Assembly (NCBI RefSeq): GCF_019956555.1
Contig: NZ_JAHBDQ010000006.1
Span: 1 to 64,000, forward strand
DNA: 64,000 nucleotides
Source of the DNA: Pseudomonas sp. A-RE-19
Lineage (GTDB): Bacteria > Pseudomonadota > Gammaproteobacteria > Pseudomonadales > Pseudomonadaceae
Reading direction: 5' to 3'
Numbering within the stretch: the first letter of the stretch is position 1; each line of letters starts with the position of its first letter. Both the position numbers and the translations under genes were made by a program. Positions 55,719-63,508 of the stretch are shown here, piece by piece. The notes beneath the pieces were generated by a model. It saw only the letters and a list, made by a program, of their open reading frames with translations. It made no database searches and was not told where the DNA came from.

Positions 55719-56206
55719 GGTGTGATCTCCCCGGAATCGGAATGACGCCCGAGGCTTTCACGTGGCAACGTTGCCTTGAATGCAGGCAAGGTAATGGGCA
55801 CGCCGAACCCGGGAATAAACAGATTGAAAACAAAGCCTTGCAGACTCAACTGGACGTAGCGGATGGCACGAAAACCGTTGACCCCACTCGTGTCGGCGGG
55901 GTTGGCCACCACAGCACCGTTTACGTCCAGATAGGTCAGCGTCAGGTTGCTGGTGGTCAGATCGGTGATCAGCTGGCTCGTCCCTGAATCACCTGCGGCA
56001 TTGAAAATCGCTCGCTGCAAGACCACCGGATCGCTGATATTGCACACCGCCGCCAGACGCGCACCACGCCGCGCGGCCTCATCCAGCGCATTGACCGTGA
56101 AGTACAGACGGCCCATTTCCACCACGCCGAACAACAGAATGAACACCAGCATGCCAACGAAGGCGAACTCCACGATATAGGTGCCGTGCATGCGTTTCTT
56201 GTTCAT
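55712..56206 (-). CDS. TadE/TadF-like minor pseudopilin
   Basis: A 164-residue pseudopilin. A short basic leader (MNKKRMHGTYIVEF) with the TadE-type helix YIVEFAFVGMLVFILLFGVV and Glu5-equivalent is followed by the conserved MGRLYFTVNALDEAARRGAR. The rest is a periplasmic domain ending at FKATLPRESLGRHSD. The start at 56206 shares its A with the previous stop (TGATG), showing coupled translation; the frame to 56,293 is inside that gene. Likely the second minor pilin of the locus, equivalent in place to TadF. Confidence 0.87.
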   Translation of the reverse strand: MNKKRMHGTYIVEFAFVGMLVFILLFGVVEMGRLYFTVNALDEAARRGARLAAVCNISDPVVLQRAIFNAAGDSGTSQLITDLTTSNLTLTYLDVNGAVVANPADTSGVNGFRAIRYVQLSLQGFVFNLFIPGFGVPITLPAFKATLPRESLGRHSDSGEITPC

Positions 56207-56700
56207 CACAATGCCCTCATGACGGTAGTGGCGACCAGCGGAATGCTCAGCGCAATCTGACTGCCAAAAAACCCTGGAATCGCTCCGCCACAATTGCCAC
56301 TGCCAATCACCGGGCAGAAGTTATAGGTAATGCTGACCTGCACATGGTCGGGGTGGGAGGGATCGGCGCCCAGCGCGGAGACGGTCACCATACTGGTCGT
56401 CAACCCTGACACCACTGCGGCCCCGGTATTTGCAGGCACACCATAGACCGCCACGTTTTTCGTCTGGGTCTGCAGCGTACTGCTCAGAGCGACCATGCCC
56501 AGCGTCGAGTTCCAGGCCTGACTGGCGACAAAACGGTCTGCATCGCGGCTGGCTTGCAGCAGTACGTTGTACTGGTAAAGCATGCGGCCGAACTCGCCGA
56601 GGCTCAGCAACAACAGGAGCAACAGCGGCAACACCAGGGTGAACTCCACCAGCGCCACGCCTTGCTGGGCCTGCGATCGTTTAAACGTGTGGTGTCTCAT
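56206..56700 (-). CDS. tadE: TadE-family minor pseudopilin
   Basis: 164 residues. The leader RHHTFKRSQAQQGVALVEFT carries the prepilin-like G-VALVEF cleavage and Glu motif. A very hydrophobic helix (LVLPLLLLLLLSLGEFGRML) and the TadE segment YQYNVLLQASRDADRFVASQ follow, then a periplasmic domain with two Cys (FCPVIGSGNCGG). GGAGG stands right before its ATG. Processed presumably by the peptidase at 60284. Confidence 0.9.
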   Translation of the reverse strand: MRHHTFKRSQAQQGVALVEFTLVLPLLLLLLLSLGEFGRMLYQYNVLLQASRDADRFVASQAWNSTLGMVALSSTLQTQTKNVAVYGVPANTGAAVVSGLTTSMVTVSALGADPSHPDHVQVSITYNFCPVIGSGNCGGAIPGFFGSQIALSIPLVATTVMRAL

Positions 56701-56708
56701 GACGCCTC

Positions 56709-58043
56709 CTACGAGTCAGTGCTCGGAGTGCCGATGCCGAGATAGGTTTTGTAGAGCTGAATGATCTGCGGGCCGGAATCGGTTGAGGGCGAGGGGCCGG
56801 TCACGTTGTCGCCTTCGCACTCTTTCACAAACTGCCCGAAGATCTGCGCTTGCGTGCCGCCACTACTCATTGGCTGCACCACGAAATAGCAGCCAAAACC
56901 CAGGACGGGAATCGTGGTTGAACCACCCTGTTTACCCGTGCAGTTGCCAACCACGACTTTCAGCATCCGGCGCTCGAATACCCCATTGCTCTGACAGCCA
57001 CTGCCGGTCCCCGCCACACAGGCGGCAACGCTCGCCTTCCAGTCGTTATAGTCCAGTATCGCGTTGCTGCCCGCGGTGAGATTGCCAGCACTCGAGGTGA
57101 CGGGTTGCCCCTTGTACAGCGTCTGCGCCGGAGTGACCGAGTCGTTGTAGGTGATCGCCGGATTGCTCGACGACGTCACCAGGTCTGGCGGATAGTCCGA
57201 GGCACTGACCGGGCCGTTGTAGATGCCGAAGCGTGTATTCAAGCCTTGAGACGCAGGGCCGACCGTGTTGCCGGGTGAGGTCTGGACAGTGTCTCCCACA
57301 TTGCGGCACTCTGAGCCGCCTCCAGCCAGGTCATCCCTGACCGAACTGCCGCCCGAACCGAAATCGAGCAATTGAAAGTTGCCTGGGCCAATGGCGGACG
57401 TATTGCCAGCAGCCGACTTCAACACCTGCAAATCACCAAATTGGAAGCCCCAGAACATGCCAGCGGCCGGGTCGTATTTAGTCTCGTCGCCACAGATCAT
57501 CAACGGTGCGAGATCACACGGGTTGGTGGGGCTGGGTCCAGCGGTGGCGATCGCCGCCACGGCCTTGTTCCCCACGGCGCCAAATGACTGAACGAAGCTC
57601 CAGAAAAATCCTGTCAGGCTATAGTTCGGTACCGACACCCGCACGTATTTGGCATCCGTCGGCCCGGGATAAGAGAAAGGTCCATAGACGGATTTCGAGA
57701 GTTCCACCACCGCAAATGCACCTGGGTTGCCAGCGACAGCCGTGGCCAATTCGTTGTTGCCTGCGGCATTGGCATTTTGCGTCAGCGTATAGAGCGCGGC
57801 AGTCTTCGTCGTGCTGGCACTGTTGGCACCACCGTACACCTGACTCAGGGTTTTGGCGCCACTCAGGGCAGCGGCATCCACCGCATTCTGCAGTCTGGTC
57901 TTGTTCAGCATGATGTGTCCGCCGTCCAGAGCCAGCGCCGCCATCATGGTAATTGCCGCCAGTGCGATCACCATCAGTACGCTCACCGCTCCTTCCTGGC
58001 GCCTTGGCGTCGCAGTGAACGGCCGCTGAATACGAAGATTCAT
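56709..58043 (-). CDS. tadG: TadG-like pilus-associated protein
   Basis: A 444-residue TadG-type protein: prepilin-like head PRRQEGAVSVLMVIALAAIT, a TadE-like helix, then the conserved LDGGHIMLNKTRLQNAVDAA-ALSGAK block (a hallmark of TadG_N), followed by a large periplasmic or surface domain with several Cys pairs. No von Willebrand MIDAS motif (DxSxS) is obvious, unlike some TadG proteins. ATG 58043 is used; the TTG two codons earlier is less likely. It is followed by tadE after eight bases. Confidence 0.88.
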   Translation of the reverse strand: MNLRIQRPFTATPRRQEGAVSVLMVIALAAITMMAALALDGGHIMLNKTRLQNAVDAAALSGAKTLSQVYGGANSASTTKTAALYTLTQNANAAGNNELATAVAGNPGAFAVVELSKSVYGPFSYPGPTDAKYVRVSVPNYSLTGFFWSFVQSFGAVGNKAVAAIATAGPSPTNPCDLAPLMICGDETKYDPAAGMFWGFQFGDLQVLKSAAGNTSAIGPGNFQLLDFGSGGSSVRDDLAGGGSECRNVGDTVQTSPGNTVGPASQGLNTRFGIYNGPVSASDYPPDLVTSSSNPAITYNDSVTPAQTLYKGQPVTSSAGNLTAGSNAILDYNDWKASVAACVAGTGSGCQSNGVFERRMLKVVVGNCTGKQGGSTTIPVLGFGCYFVVQPMSSGGTQAQIFGQFVKECEGDNVTGPSPSTDSGPQIIQLYKTYLGIGTPSTDS

Positions 58044-58121
58044 TATCAAGCCCTCATTTGCCGATGCTGATTCGGATCGGCTCCGCCAATACCTGGGTGT
58101 CCAGGCACCTGTTGCACTCTG

Positions 58122-58931
58122 TCAGCGAATCTTGACTACGTTGGTTTCGATGCCGCGGATAATGGTGATGGCTCCGCCACGCTCGCCACTGCTGCGCTGC
58201 ACCACGCGTTTTGGCTCCGTCGCAGTGGCCACCACCATGGCCGGTGCGGCTGGCGCGACGGTCGCTATTTTCTTATCGAGGTTCAGCGGGTTGCGCAGCG
58301 CCAGTTGCAACTTGCCTTCCGTCTGAGCCGTGACCAGGGTTTCCGCCTCGGTAGCCGACATCTCCAGCGTCACTGCACGCACCACCACCGGTTGGGTCTT
58401 GTCGGTACCCGCCGTCTGGTCCACCGCCAGTACACGCAGGTTTTCGAGGATGGTCCTGGACACGGCGCTGTTACTGCCGGCACTGGTAGTTTTGGTCGCC
58501 AGTACATCGACCCGGTTGCCCGGCAACAGGAATCCGCCTACACCGACCACATCGTCCACACGGACCGATATGGCGCGTTTGTCGGGGGCAATCAGAGAAG
58601 CCAGGGTGCTGCCACCCAAGTGCTCGCTCAGACGCGCGCCGCGCACGATGTCGCCCTTGAGGATGTCGAACGTTGCGATCTTGCCCACTGCTTTGTCACT
58701 GGAGTCGAAGGCGTCATCCGGGATCGTGTCCATGGGCATGCGCATGGTTGTGACCTGCTGGGCCTCGACCATTTGCCCGAATGGAATCTCTACCGTGGCG
58801 ACCACCACGCTTCGAAGATGGTCATCCGGGGTGGCATTGAGCCGCGCGCTCAGCCAGGAATCGGCCATCCATGCAGCACCAAGGCCCATGACCAGGGAAA
58901 CGCCTATCAGGGAAAGAGTACGAGAGCTCAT
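58122..58931 (-). CDS. rcpC: RcpC/CpaB periplasmic pilus assembly protein
   Basis: 269 residues. One N-terminal membrane anchor (SRTLSLIGVSLVMGLGAAWM) precedes an SAF domain (about 43-105; VVVATVEIPFGQMVEAQQVT, DILKGDIVRGARLSE), and then the RcpC domain (about 115-225; RAISVRVDDVVGVGGFLLPG, NRVDVLATK, TLEMSATEAETLVTAQTEGK). Standard CpaB layout and length. CGGAG is nine bases upstream of the ATG. Partner of the secretin RcpA, which here is encoded in the opposite block. Confidence 0.93.
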   Translation of the reverse strand: MSSRTLSLIGVSLVMGLGAAWMADSWLSARLNATPDDHLRSVVVATVEIPFGQMVEAQQVTTMRMPMDTIPDDAFDSSDKAVGKIATFDILKGDIVRGARLSEHLGGSTLASLIAPDKRAISVRVDDVVGVGGFLLPGNRVDVLATKTTSAGSNSAVSRTILENLRVLAVDQTAGTDKTQPVVVRAVTLEMSATEAETLVTAQTEGKLQLALRNPLNLDKKIATVAPAAPAMVVATATEPKRVVQRSSGERGGAITIIRGIETNVVKIR

Positions 58932-58946
58932 GTCAGTATCTCCGGT

Positions 58947-60281
58947 TCAAAGAAAGTCGAGCTGGACGAAGTAGTTGTGCCAGGCCCATTCCAACTCTTG
59001 CGGTGACAAGGGTCCGGAACCGCCCATATAACGCTGACGATCGAGCGCCATATTCAGGAGATCGCGGGGATGGCAAGGCACCAGAGGCATGCCTTCACTT
59101 GCATAAAGCCTTTGCAGGACATAACGCAGCAGCAGCGGGTCAAAAGGAATGCCCAGGCGCTCACTTTCCTGACGCCAGATCTTTTCGTACTCCTCGGGCT
59201 TCAGGTAACCGAATTGCAGCTTGTAGCCAATCCGGCGAAGGAAGGCCTCATCGGCCAGTTCCAAAGGATTGAGGTTGGTGGAGAACACCAGAATCAGATC
59301 GAACGGCAGCTCGCAATGGCGACCGCCGCCCAGGTTGAGGAAGTCGCGTTTCTCTTCCATCGGGACGATCCAGCGATTCAACAGCTCGGCGGGCGCCATG
59401 CGCTGGCGTCCCATGTCGTCGATGATGAACAGGCCATTACTGGCCTTGAGCTGCAAGGCGGCCTGGTACTGACGGGTGTAGGGGTCATAGCGAACGTCCA
59501 GCTGTTCCATGCTCAACTCACCGCCCGTAATGACGATCGGGCGTTTGCAGCACAGCAGTCGACGGTCGATCCCTTCGTTGAGCATCAGATTGTTCGGTTG
59601 ACTGTTGTCATCCAGACGCTGATGCACTTGTGGGTCATAGATCTCGATCACCGACTCGTTGATCACGATGGCGTAAGGCACCCAGATGGCCTCGGCGAAC
59701 AGACGAATCAGCCGACTGCTGACGTAGGTCTTGCCCGTACCCGCCGGGCCATAAATCATGATCGCGCGCCCGGAATTCAGCGCCACGCCCAACTGATCGA
59801 GCATCCCTTCGGTAAGCACCACGCCAGCAAGAGCGTTGTGCATATCGTTTGAGTTGATGCGGCCGTGGTGAATGGTCTGCAATTTGATCAGGGAGCGGTA
59901 AGTACTCACCGGGAAAGGAGCTGCGCCGATGTAGCCACTGCGCGACAGGGCATCGCGGGCGGCGCTGCGACCACGTTCGGTCAGGCCATAACGCAGCATC
60001 TGCCCACTGGTGGTTTGCGGCCCAACCTGACCCAGCACTTCGACCCGGCCATCCTTGCGCAGAAACGACAGAACTTCTTCCAGTACTGCGCCGGTCAGCG
60101 CCAGGCGCTCCACCAGACGCGACATGTCCAGTACACCGGCGTCATACAAATGCTTGCACACCAACTCACCAAGGAAACTGTCGCTCAGACCAGTTTCGCG
60201 GATGGTGCACGGCTGAGGAGCCAGTCGTTGCACCGCTTCCCGATCGCTGGGGTAGGCATCACTATCGACGATGACGTGCAT
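58947..60281 (-). CDS. AAA+ ATPase of the Tad locus, role undefined
   Basis: 444 residues. The N-terminal part (about 30-115) looks like a winged helix (LGELVCKHLYDAGVLDMSRL; GLTERGRSAARDALSRSGY). An AAA+ module follows with Walker A GPAGTGKT (178-185), Walker B LFIIDD (284-289), a sensor-1-like VFSTNLNP and a C-terminal lid with LGYL-type IGYKLQFGYLKPEEYEKIWR and CHPRDLLNMALD. It is separate from the secretion ATPase tadA, lies three bases after the prepilin peptidase and 15 before rcpC, with GGGAGG upstream, so it is an operon member. It might remodel or regulate the machine; homologues in other loci are annotated only as ATP-binding proteins. Confidence 0.85.
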   Translation of the reverse strand: MHVIVDSDAYPSDREAVQRLAPQPCTIRETGLSDSFLGELVCKHLYDAGVLDMSRLVERLALTGAVLEEVLSFLRKDGRVEVLGQVGPQTTSGQMLRYGLTERGRSAARDALSRSGYIGAAPFPVSTYRSLIKLQTIHHGRINSNDMHNALAGVVLTEGMLDQLGVALNSGRAIMIYGPAGTGKTYVSSRLIRLFAEAIWVPYAIVINESVIEIYDPQVHQRLDDNSQPNNLMLNEGIDRRLLCCKRPIVITGGELSMEQLDVRYDPYTRQYQAALQLKASNGLFIIDDMGRQRMAPAELLNRWIVPMEEKRDFLNLGGGRHCELPFDLILVFSTNLNPLELADEAFLRRIGYKLQFGYLKPEEYEKIWRQESERLGIPFDPLLLRYVLQRLYASEGMPLVPCHPRDLLNMALDRQRYMGGSGPLSPQELEWAWHNYFVQLDFL

Positions 60282-60283
60282 GA

Positions 60284-60814
60284 CTAACCTCCCAATCCAC
60301 CGGCAACGAGTTGCCAGTAGACGCTGTTCAAAGTGCCGATCAATATTGCAATCGAATAAGGGAAAGGCTTGCCGGCTACTTCATCCGAAGTGGGCGCCAG
60401 ATAAGCCTGCGCTCTCACAATCAGCCAATAGCGCCCCAAGGTTTGAAGTAATTGACCGCGGAACAGCACGATCAGGAAACCGCATACGCCGCCGGCAATC
60501 AGGCTAAACAAGGCGGCCCACAACGCGTAATGAACGGGTAAAAAACTTCCAACCATGGCCATTAACTTAACGTCACCGGCGGCCATGCCACCCACGGCGT
60601 ACATCGGCAGAAACAGCCCAAAACAGATCAGCATACCCAACAGGCTGTCACCCAATCCGCTGACACCACCTGAATAAGTCTGACCGACCAAGCCCAGGGC
60701 AAGGCCAAACAGAACCAGCATGTTGGGAATACGGTGGCGAAGCAGATCGCTCACCACCGCGACGCCCAGCAGTCCTAGCAGTACAACTGTCGACACTAGC
60801 AATTCCATGGACAT
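60284..60814 (-). CDS. tadV: Prepilin peptidase, A24 family (TadV/FppA type)
   Basis: A 176-residue membrane aspartyl peptidase without the N-methyltransferase domain, as usual in Tad loci. The two catalytic Asp are visible: the first in VVSDLLRHRIPN (about residue 22), the second in MAAGDVKLMAMVG (the GxGD box, here AGD, about residue 81). About six spans. Expected to cleave the Flp pilins and TadE-type proteins after their Gly. GGGGAG lies eight bases upstream of the ATG. Confidence 0.92.
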   Translation of the reverse strand: MSMELLVSTVVLLGLLGVAVVSDLLRHRIPNMLVLFGLALGLVGQTYSGGVSGLGDSLLGMLICFGLFLPMYAVGGMAAGDVKLMAMVGSFLPVHYALWAALFSLIAGGVCGFLIVLFRGQLLQTLGRYWLIVRAQAYLAPTSDEVAGKPFPYSIAILIGTLNSVYWQLVAGGLGG

Positions 60815-60840
60815 GGCGCGTCTCCCCTACCGGACTATCG

Positions 60841-61032
60841 TTAGCAGGCAGCACCTTTGACTGCAGCGCACAGCGCTGTAATCCTGGTGTTCACCTCGCC
60901 GCCCAAAAGAACAAACATTGCGGCAACAGCTACCGTAATTAACCCGCCGGCCACCGCGTATTCCACAATGGTCAGGCCATCTTCATCTTTGGCGAATTTG
61001 CTGATCAAAGTTCTGGCTGTTTGCAGATTCAT
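60841..61032 (-). CDS. flp: Flp pilin, copy 2
   Basis: A 63-residue Flp-type pilin. Leader LQTARTLISKFAKDEDG, cleavage after Gly, and mature start LTIVEYAVAGGLITVAVAAM with the Flp motif Glu-Tyr. C-terminus ITALCAAVKGAAC with two Cys. ATG 61032 is preceded by GAGG and AGGA. It differs from copy 1 mainly in the leader and a few mature positions (FVLLGGEVN versus FTLLGGAVN). Confidence 0.95.
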   Translation of the reverse strand: MNLQTARTLISKFAKDEDGLTIVEYAVAGGLITVAVAAMFVLLGGEVNTRITALCAAVKGAAC

Positions 61033-61184
61033 TTCCTGTACCTCACTTCGGCGTTTATCTGGCTTAGAAAGTACATTTGGCGGGGACAGCGCGAAGTCCA
61101 TCGAGTTGGCCGGTCTATCAGCGGAACAGTAATCACCGGTGCTCCATGGATTTCGCCGCGCCCCACCATCGTGAGTTGCCGTTA

Positions 61185-61376
61185 TCAGCAGGCAGCACCT
61201 TTTACCGCAGCGCACAGTGCTGTGATTCTGGTGTTCACGGCGCCGCCCAAAAGAGTGAATATTGCGGCAACAGCCACCGTAATCAGCCCACCGGCCACTG
61301 CGTATTCCACAATGGTCAGACCGTCTTCATCTTTGGCGAACTTCACTACCGAAGCCTTGATTGTTTGCATGATCAT
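61185..61376 (-). CDS. flp: Flp pilin, copy 1 (promoter-proximal)
   Basis: 63 residues from ATG 61376 (GAGG eight bases upstream); a second Met follows two codons later. Leader MIMQTIKASVVKFAKDEDG, then LTIVEYAVAGGLITVAVAAI, the same mature start as copy 2. First gene of the minus-strand Tad operon, and as the major pilin candidate likely the most expressed. 152 bases separate it from copy 2. Confidence 0.95.
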   Translation of the reverse strand: MIMQTIKASVVKFAKDEDGLTIVEYAVAGGLITVAVAAIFTLLGGAVNTRITALCAAVKGAAC

Positions 61377-61788
61377 TTTGCCCACCTCACTCGAATGTTG
61401 TTTTTTCGGGAGGCAGTACGTTTTGCACTGCCTGATGCAACCCTAGTCAGGGGCAAGGCATGGGCGTTAGGAAGATTTTGCACATCGCTAGGACTTTTTT
61501 GCGGGACGGCCAAATAAGGTTCATTGGCCTTTGCAGAAGTAACGGCAGGGGTAAAACAAGGCCTGGAAATGCAATGGCAATTACCGTTGATTCACAAGCG
61601 ACGAGCGGTTGACGCCGGGTGCATCGAAGACACGCCAACAAACAGTCGACCTTGGCTGACTTCTTGGCAATACATAGAGCGAATAGAACTAAATTCCGTC
61701 TTTCTTATCAGCATTTAGTCTGCTAAGTGATAGCACATTAGCAATACTACTCAGCGAAGAGGGGCACGTAGAACCACAGAGTAGAGAC
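61377..61788. promoter_or_regulatory. Divergent regulatory region of the Tad locus
   Basis: About 410 bases between flp (minus) and the AraC-type regulator (plus), no gene supported. It contains a hairpin AGGCAGT (61,411-61,417) / ACTGCCT (61,427-61,433), which would lie in the flp mRNA leader, and AT-rich DNA at 61,690-61,745 (TAGTCTGCTAAGTGATAGCA) upstream of the regulator. Promoter boxes were not resolved with confidence. Confidence 0.5.
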
Positions 61789-62655
61789 ATGACGTCCAAT
61801 TTGACCAGAAGGCCATCGCTGCTGTGGTTCGATCTGACTCACGATCGTTCCACAAAGGAACTGATCGCGCAGTTCGAGAGCACCTGCGACTGCAAATTGA
61901 CGAAAAACTCCCTGTTGCCCCACGGAGAACAGGCAGACATGATCTGCATTCATTTCGATCGCCCCGACACCCCCGGCTTGAGGTTGTTGCTGGAGATCAA
62001 ACGCACCACCCCCACCATCCCGATCACCATGTTCACCGTGCAGCACTCGGAGGAACTGGCCGTCTGGGCCATGCGCTCCAGCGTCTGGGAATACATGGTG
62101 TTGCCGCTCTCATCCACTGAGAGAAAGCGTTACCTGACGGCAGTGGTACAGCTGTGCGAGCTGCGCAGAAATGCCAACGGTCTGGGTCAGACATCGCAGA
62201 TCGATCACGCCCCGACCCTGCCGGACAGCATCCGCCTGACTTCCGGGCACCAAAAACACCAGGCGCTGAGCCATATCATGCTGTACATCGATCAGCACTT
62301 TCGGGACAGCATCGATCAGAGGGATTTGGCCAAGCGTTGCGGCATGACGACATTTCGCTTCAGCCGCCTGTTCAAGGAAGCCAATAGCGTTGGCTTCACC
62401 GATTACATCCTGAACAAGCGCATGAACTTTGCCAAGCAACTGCTCGACAATAGCCAGATGCCGATTACCAGCATCGGCTACGAGGCCGGCTTCAAGGACC
62501 CGTCCTACTTTGCCCGCGCCTTCAAGCAGTTCGCCAACTGCACGCCCAGCGAATACCGCTTGGCCCGCCAACTTAGAGCGGTAGCAGCGCAACCGCCGCT
62601 GGAAGATACCACCGCTGAAGTGCTCGAAAGCCTGGTGCAGAGTCTTGGAAGTTGA
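61789..62655 (+). CDS. AraC-family regulator with receiver-like N-terminus (candidate Tad regulator)
   Basis: 288 residues. Residues 10-125 have the outline of a response-regulator receiver (LLWFDLTHDRSTKELIAQF; ADMICIHFD; TIPITMFTVQHSEELAVWAM; WEYMVLPLSSTERKRYL), with no clear phospho-acceptor in the usual strand-3 position. The C-terminal AraC HTH (about 165-270) has DLAKRCGMTTFRFSRLFKEA and ITSIGYEAGFKDPSYFARAF, then CTPSEYR. Divergent from flp, 410 bases away, and inside the putative Tad island, so regulation of pilus genes is likely by context. The ATG has only a weak AGAG before it. Confidence 0.83.
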   Translation: MTSNLTRRPSLLWFDLTHDRSTKELIAQFESTCDCKLTKNSLLPHGEQADMICIHFDRPDTPGLRLLLEIKRTTPTIPITMFTVQHSEELAVWAMRSSVWEYMVLPLSSTERKRYLTAVVQLCELRRNANGLGQTSQIDHAPTLPDSIRLTSGHQKHQALSHIMLYIDQHFRDSIDQRDLAKRCGMTTFRFSRLFKEANSVGFTDYILNKRMNFAKQLLDNSQMPITSIGYEAGFKDPSYFARAFKQFANCTPSEYRLARQLRAVAAQPPLEDTTAEVLESLVQSLGS

Positions 62656-62674
62656 GACAACTTTTTACGCGCAC

Positions 62675-62708
62675 AAAAAAACGCCGCTCAATGAGCGGCG
62701 TTTTTTTT
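62675..62708. terminator. Bidirectional terminator between the regulator and the tRNA operon
   Basis: AAAAAAACGCCGCTCA and TGAGCGGCGTTTTTTTT form a near-perfect stem with A and T runs on both strands; it can end both the regulator transcript (plus) and the tRNA transcript (minus). Confidence 0.92.
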
Positions 62709-62713
62709 GAATT

Positions 62714-62789
<76 letters not shown>

Positions 62790-62792
62790 AAA

Positions 62793-62868
62793 TGGCGTCC
62801 CCTAGGGGACTCGAACCCCTGTTACCGCCGTGAAAGGGCGGTGTCCTAGGCCACTAGACGAAGGGGAC
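62793..62868 (-). tRNA. tRNA-Glu (TTC)
   Basis: 76 bases with encoded CCA. Acceptor GTCCCCT / AGGGGAC, anticodon arm CCGCCCTTTCACGGCGG with TTC, T-arm AGGGGTTCGAGTCCCCT. Three bases upstream of tRNA-Gly on the minus strand. Confidence 0.97.
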
Positions 62869-62972
62869 ACGCTGCCCGGAACACATGGTGTGTGTTTCGG
62901 TGCCCAGATCCGCATCCGAAGATTTGGTTCTGGTTTCACTCAGCCCTGCCCGAAAGCAAAGCCGTTTAAAAC

Positions 62973-63048
<76 letters not shown>

Positions 63049-63051
63049 ATT

Positions 63052-63127
63052 TGGCGTCCCCTAGGGGACTCGAACCCCTGTTACCGCCGTGAAAGGGCGG
63101 TGTCCTAGGCCACTAGACGAAGGGGAC
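63052..63127 (-). tRNA. tRNA-Glu (TTC), second copy
   Basis: Identical to the copy at 62,793-62,868 by eye. First tRNA of the operon, about 55 bases after the likely transcription start. Confidence 0.97.
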
Positions 63128-63189
63128 ACACGTACAACATTCACTCCCTACCGCGTTTCGCTGTGTGCTTTACGCTGTAAGTGGCGCGC

Positions 63190-63218
63190 ATTCTATGGAT
63201 GGATTGAGGGGTCGTCAA
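63190..63218 (-). promoter_or_regulatory. Sigma-70 promoter of the tRNA operon
   Basis: On the minus strand TTGACG (63,213-63,218), 17 bases, TAGAAT (63,190-63,195), followed by the GC-rich discriminator GCGCGCC typical of stringently controlled stable-RNA promoters. Confidence 0.85.
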
Positions 63219-63508
63219 CCCCCAGATATAAATTTATTTAAATCAATGACTTCGCCCTGCTTTCAGAAGCGATTCAGGCTTTTCCGTCGCCTGACCTTTG
63301 GCGCCTATATTCTGGCATCCAGCAAGGCGCTATAGTCCACGCCGAGATGATGGCAATGTGCACCTCACACGCTATTTACTTATATATGCAGCAATACGGC
63401 CGATATAAGCAGAGCCATAGCCGATCAACTCGTCGAGCGGCCCTAGGCGCCCAAATGCCAAGCTACTACACTCGACTCGCACGCGAACCCCATAAAGAGG
63501 TCTTACCG
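63219..63508. other. Intergenic region, no gene seen
   Basis: About 290 bases between the tRNA promoter and the last gene, AT-rich in parts (TTTACTTATATATGC near 63,374), which probably holds the plus-strand promoter. Confidence 0.4.

Noticed and set aside
47102..62713. Integrase or excisionase gene inside the proposed Tad island
   Set aside because: Every supported gene in this interval is a Tad component, regulator or small unknown; no tyrosine or serine recombinase motif was seen.
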